Shown here: positions 31,418-32,594 of the stretch, in pieces
Position numbering within the stretch: the first letter of the stretch is position 1
Layout of the letters: each line of letters opens with the position of its first letter
Assembly (NCBI RefSeq): GCF_018069895.1
Contig: NZ_JAGQDH010000026.1
Span: 1-32,594, forward strand
Length of the DNA: 32,594 nucleotides
Reading direction: 5' to 3'
DNA from: Roseovarius autotrophicus
GTDB taxonomy: Bacteria; Pseudomonadota; Alphaproteobacteria; Rhodobacterales; Rhodobacteraceae
Made by a program: the position numbers and the translations under genes
The notes under the pieces: generated by a model
What the model was told of the DNA's origin: nothing
Database searches by the model: none
What the model saw: only the letters and a program-made list of their open reading frames with translations

Positions 31418-32076
31418 ATTACTTGGCGTGGGCACTTTTTGCTGAAGGGCGGACTGACATACGTTATCTTGAAACGCTGCTCCCTCGGGTTGTTCTGCAT
31501 CTAATACAACGAGCTGTTGGCCCAGAAGCCATGGTCCCGGATTTTCCAGTTGATGTCTTCGGGGTGGATTGTCGTGATCTAGACACAGCAGCCGTGAAGA
31601 TCTGCACGGCCAGTGAGGCTTTCCAATTGCTTTTTGTACATGGAGACACCGGGTCCCCTGCCCAAGAACAGCACCTCGAAAACCGTACATGTGCCCTTTG
31701 TGGGCGGGTCGAAAGTAGATGCGGGATATTGCGAGATCGATGCGTTGTTGTTGCCCCAAGACAGGAAACTGAGGCGTGGTGCTTGGTAGACAAGGCCGCC
31801 ATCCGCTCAGCATATGGTGTTGGTAACGGATTTGATCTGTCGTTTATTCCAGATGCTGCCAATGTTATCGAATCCATCCAAGACCCCAAAGATGTATTAA
31901 GACAAATCCATAATAGTCTCCCAGGAGGGAGAAGGCGGAAAAATCCTCCGATCCCCTACGCGAACTTGGGGCAGATACAGGACTTGAGCCGTTTGATGCT
32001 ACTTCCGTCCTTCAAATCATTCGAGTTACGACTTATCGCTGCTCTAAGAACCCTCGGATATCCCGGGCTAGAATAA
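31414..32076 (+). CDS. DUF4276/TOPRIM-like partner of the ATPase (220 aa)
   Basis: Overlaps the ATPase stop (ATGA at 31414). The N-terminus 'WALFAEGRTDIRYLETLLPRVV' carries the Glu-Gly-x-Thr-Asp motif seen in TOPRIM-like proteins. 'LLFVHGDTGSPAQEQ' (~70-84) supplies acidic metal-site residues, and 'VVAPRQETEAWCLVDKAAI' (~110-128) is the conserved 'Glu-x-Trp' segment of DUF4276. An inserted 'CALCGRVESRCGILRDRC' has four cysteines that may hold zinc. Proteins of this type pair with AAA15 ATPases as probable effector nucleases. The DUF4276 assignment is by motif resemblance; it is not the DUF4435 AriB of PARIS as far as I can see. It has the same low GC as its partner. Confidence 0.75.
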   Translation: MNYLAWALFAEGRTDIRYLETLLPRVVLHLIQRAVGPEAMVPDFPVDVFGVDCRDLDTAAVKICTASEAFQLLFVHGDTGSPAQEQHLENRTCALCGRVESRCGILRDRCVVVAPRQETEAWCLVDKAAIRSAYGVGNGFDLSFIPDAANVIESIQDPKDVLRQIHNSLPGGRRRKNPPIPYANLGQIQDLSRLMLLPSFKSFELRLIAALRTLGYPGLE

Positions 32077-32339
32077 TGCCTATCGATACATTTTCGGGAA
32101 CAACACGCCTGACAGACGATGGCGCTTCCAGCTCTTGGCCTCGACCTCACCAAGCGGACGTTCGCTGACGGCGATGCGAATGTCTTGAAAGGTGAAGGTT
32201 TTCTGATGCGGGTCGCGGCGGAACGTTGGGGACTGGCGCGACCACGACCCGCGTTGGAAAACCTCCCAAGGAGGAAGCCGCGGGGGTCTTGGATAGACCT
32301 ATGGGGAAAGTGTGCAGACGGTTGGGGCGACGGCTGTGT
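32077..32339 (-). pseudogene. Possible 3' remnant of an unknown gene next to the IS66 insertion
   Basis: No intact gene. A minus-strand frame (32298 down to TAG at 32080-32082) has no start codon but good codon use, ending '...FTFQDIRIAVSERPLGEVEAKSWKRHR' and 'LSGVLFPKMYR'. It looks like the C-terminus of an unrecognised protein facing the ATPase operon; a stop at about 32299-32301 separates it from the IS66 end. A plus-strand open frame over the same DNA (32119-32343) has no protein-like features. Confidence 0.25.
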
Positions 32340-32594
32340 GTAAGCATCCGGCGAGGGACGCGGTCACGCGGCCTTGACAGCTTTCTGCTCGGCGTTCCAG
32401 TTCCATGGGAGCAATTCAGGCAAGCGTGACACGGTGATATCGGGCAGGCGCGCCAGGACATCTGCCATCCAGGCCTGCGGGTCAATGTCGTTCATCTTGC
32501 AGCTGACGATCAGGGTATACATGAAGGCCGCCCTGTCGCCGCCGCGTTCAGACCCCGCAAAAAGCCACGACTTTCTTCCCAATGCGATCCCTCT
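32340..32594 (-). mobile_element. IS66-family element, one end (continues beyond window)
   Basis: The end begins GTAAGCATCCGGCGAGGGAC at 32340. IS66 elements characteristically start GTAAGC. The C-terminus of the DDE transposase TnpC lies 24 bases inside it. The expected 8-bp target duplication would be 32332-32339 (GGCTGTGT); its partner copy is outside the window. Confidence 0.8.
32364..32594 (-). CDS. tnpC: IS66-family transposase TnpC, C-terminal part (gene continues past window end)
   Basis: The minus-strand frame is open to the last base of the window. The visible residues read 'RGIALGRKSWLFAGSERGGDRAAFMYTLI', then 'KMNDIDPQAWMADVLARLPDITVSRLPELLPWNW' and a short basic end. This is the typical IS66 TnpC C-terminus, including the 'GRK.WLF.GS..GG' segment that carries the end of the catalytic domain and the mobile C-terminal helical domain. 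The rest of tnpC, with the DDE residues, and the tnpA/tnpB helpers lie outside. Confidence 0.92.
   Translation of the reverse strand, partial: RGIALGRKSWLFAGSERGGDRAAFMYTLIVSCKMNDIDPQAWMADVLARLPDITVSRLPELLPWNWNAEQKAVKAA

Noticed and set aside
30080..32076. PARIS (AriA/AriB) assignment
   Set aside because: The partner shows DUF4276-like rather than DUF4435-like features and has a Cys insertion; I cannot confirm a PARIS match from sequence reading alone.
32119..32343. Plus-strand 74-codon open frame
   Set aside because: No ribosome site, no family features, and it runs into the IS66 end.

Overview
The window is high-GC DNA with strong G/C third positions, ATGA stop/start overlaps between genes, and gene types I associate with Rhodobacterales-like Alphaproteobacteria. 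That placement rests on gene style and familiar families, not on a database search. Almost everything here is accessory DNA: the tail end of a prophage, a candidate defence cluster, insertion sequences, and an integrative element carrying a replication region, methyltransferase, type I restriction-modification, toxin-antitoxin and an ATPase/nuclease-like pair.

Layout. 1-1586: end of a phage tail module (C-terminal part of a large tail protein, a DUF2793-type protein and a 49-residue ORF). 1568-13513: a four-gene cluster. A WYL regulator and a HEPN-domain protein run leftward; a 2484-residue protein with two sacsin-type GHKL ATPase domains and an SNF2-family helicase run rightward from the same 187-bp divergent region. 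13616-14884: IS21-like end repeats interrupted by a complete IS3-family element. 15016-15115: a terminator and the 3' half of an initiator tRNA gene, read as a truncated attachment site. 15229-15721: a broken IS21 end. 15829-16725: a Cys/His-motif protein of unknown function. 17044-22932: tyrosine integrase, a conserved unknown, an excisionase-like HTH protein, a VRR-NUC protein, a lambda-O-like replication protein whose gene contains iterons, and a cytosine methyltransferase gene overlapped in another frame by a second conserved reading frame. 23018-29910: hsdM, hsdS, a Xre-RES toxin-antitoxin pair, then hsdR. 30080-32076: a lower-GC AAA15 ATPase plus DUF4276/TOPRIM-like partner. 32340-end: start of an IS66-family element.

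How it may work together. The truncated tRNA-fMet copy has element DNA where the tRNA 5' half should be, so the integrated element should extend right from about 15115 and end beyond the window, where an intact tRNA-fMet is predicted. Within the visible part it has integration, excision and replication genes but no capsid or tail genes, which resembles a satellite or a degraded prophage used to carry defence cargo. The type I RM operon, with a toxin-antitoxin pair between its S and R genes, and the ATPase/DUF4276 pair form a second defence block. The HEPN/WYL/double-GHKL/helicase cluster lies outside that element, on the left of the attachment site. It is the best candidate in the window for an undescribed system, because it combines a defence-type regulator, a probable RNase and two very large ATP-dependent proteins and matches no named system I can recall.
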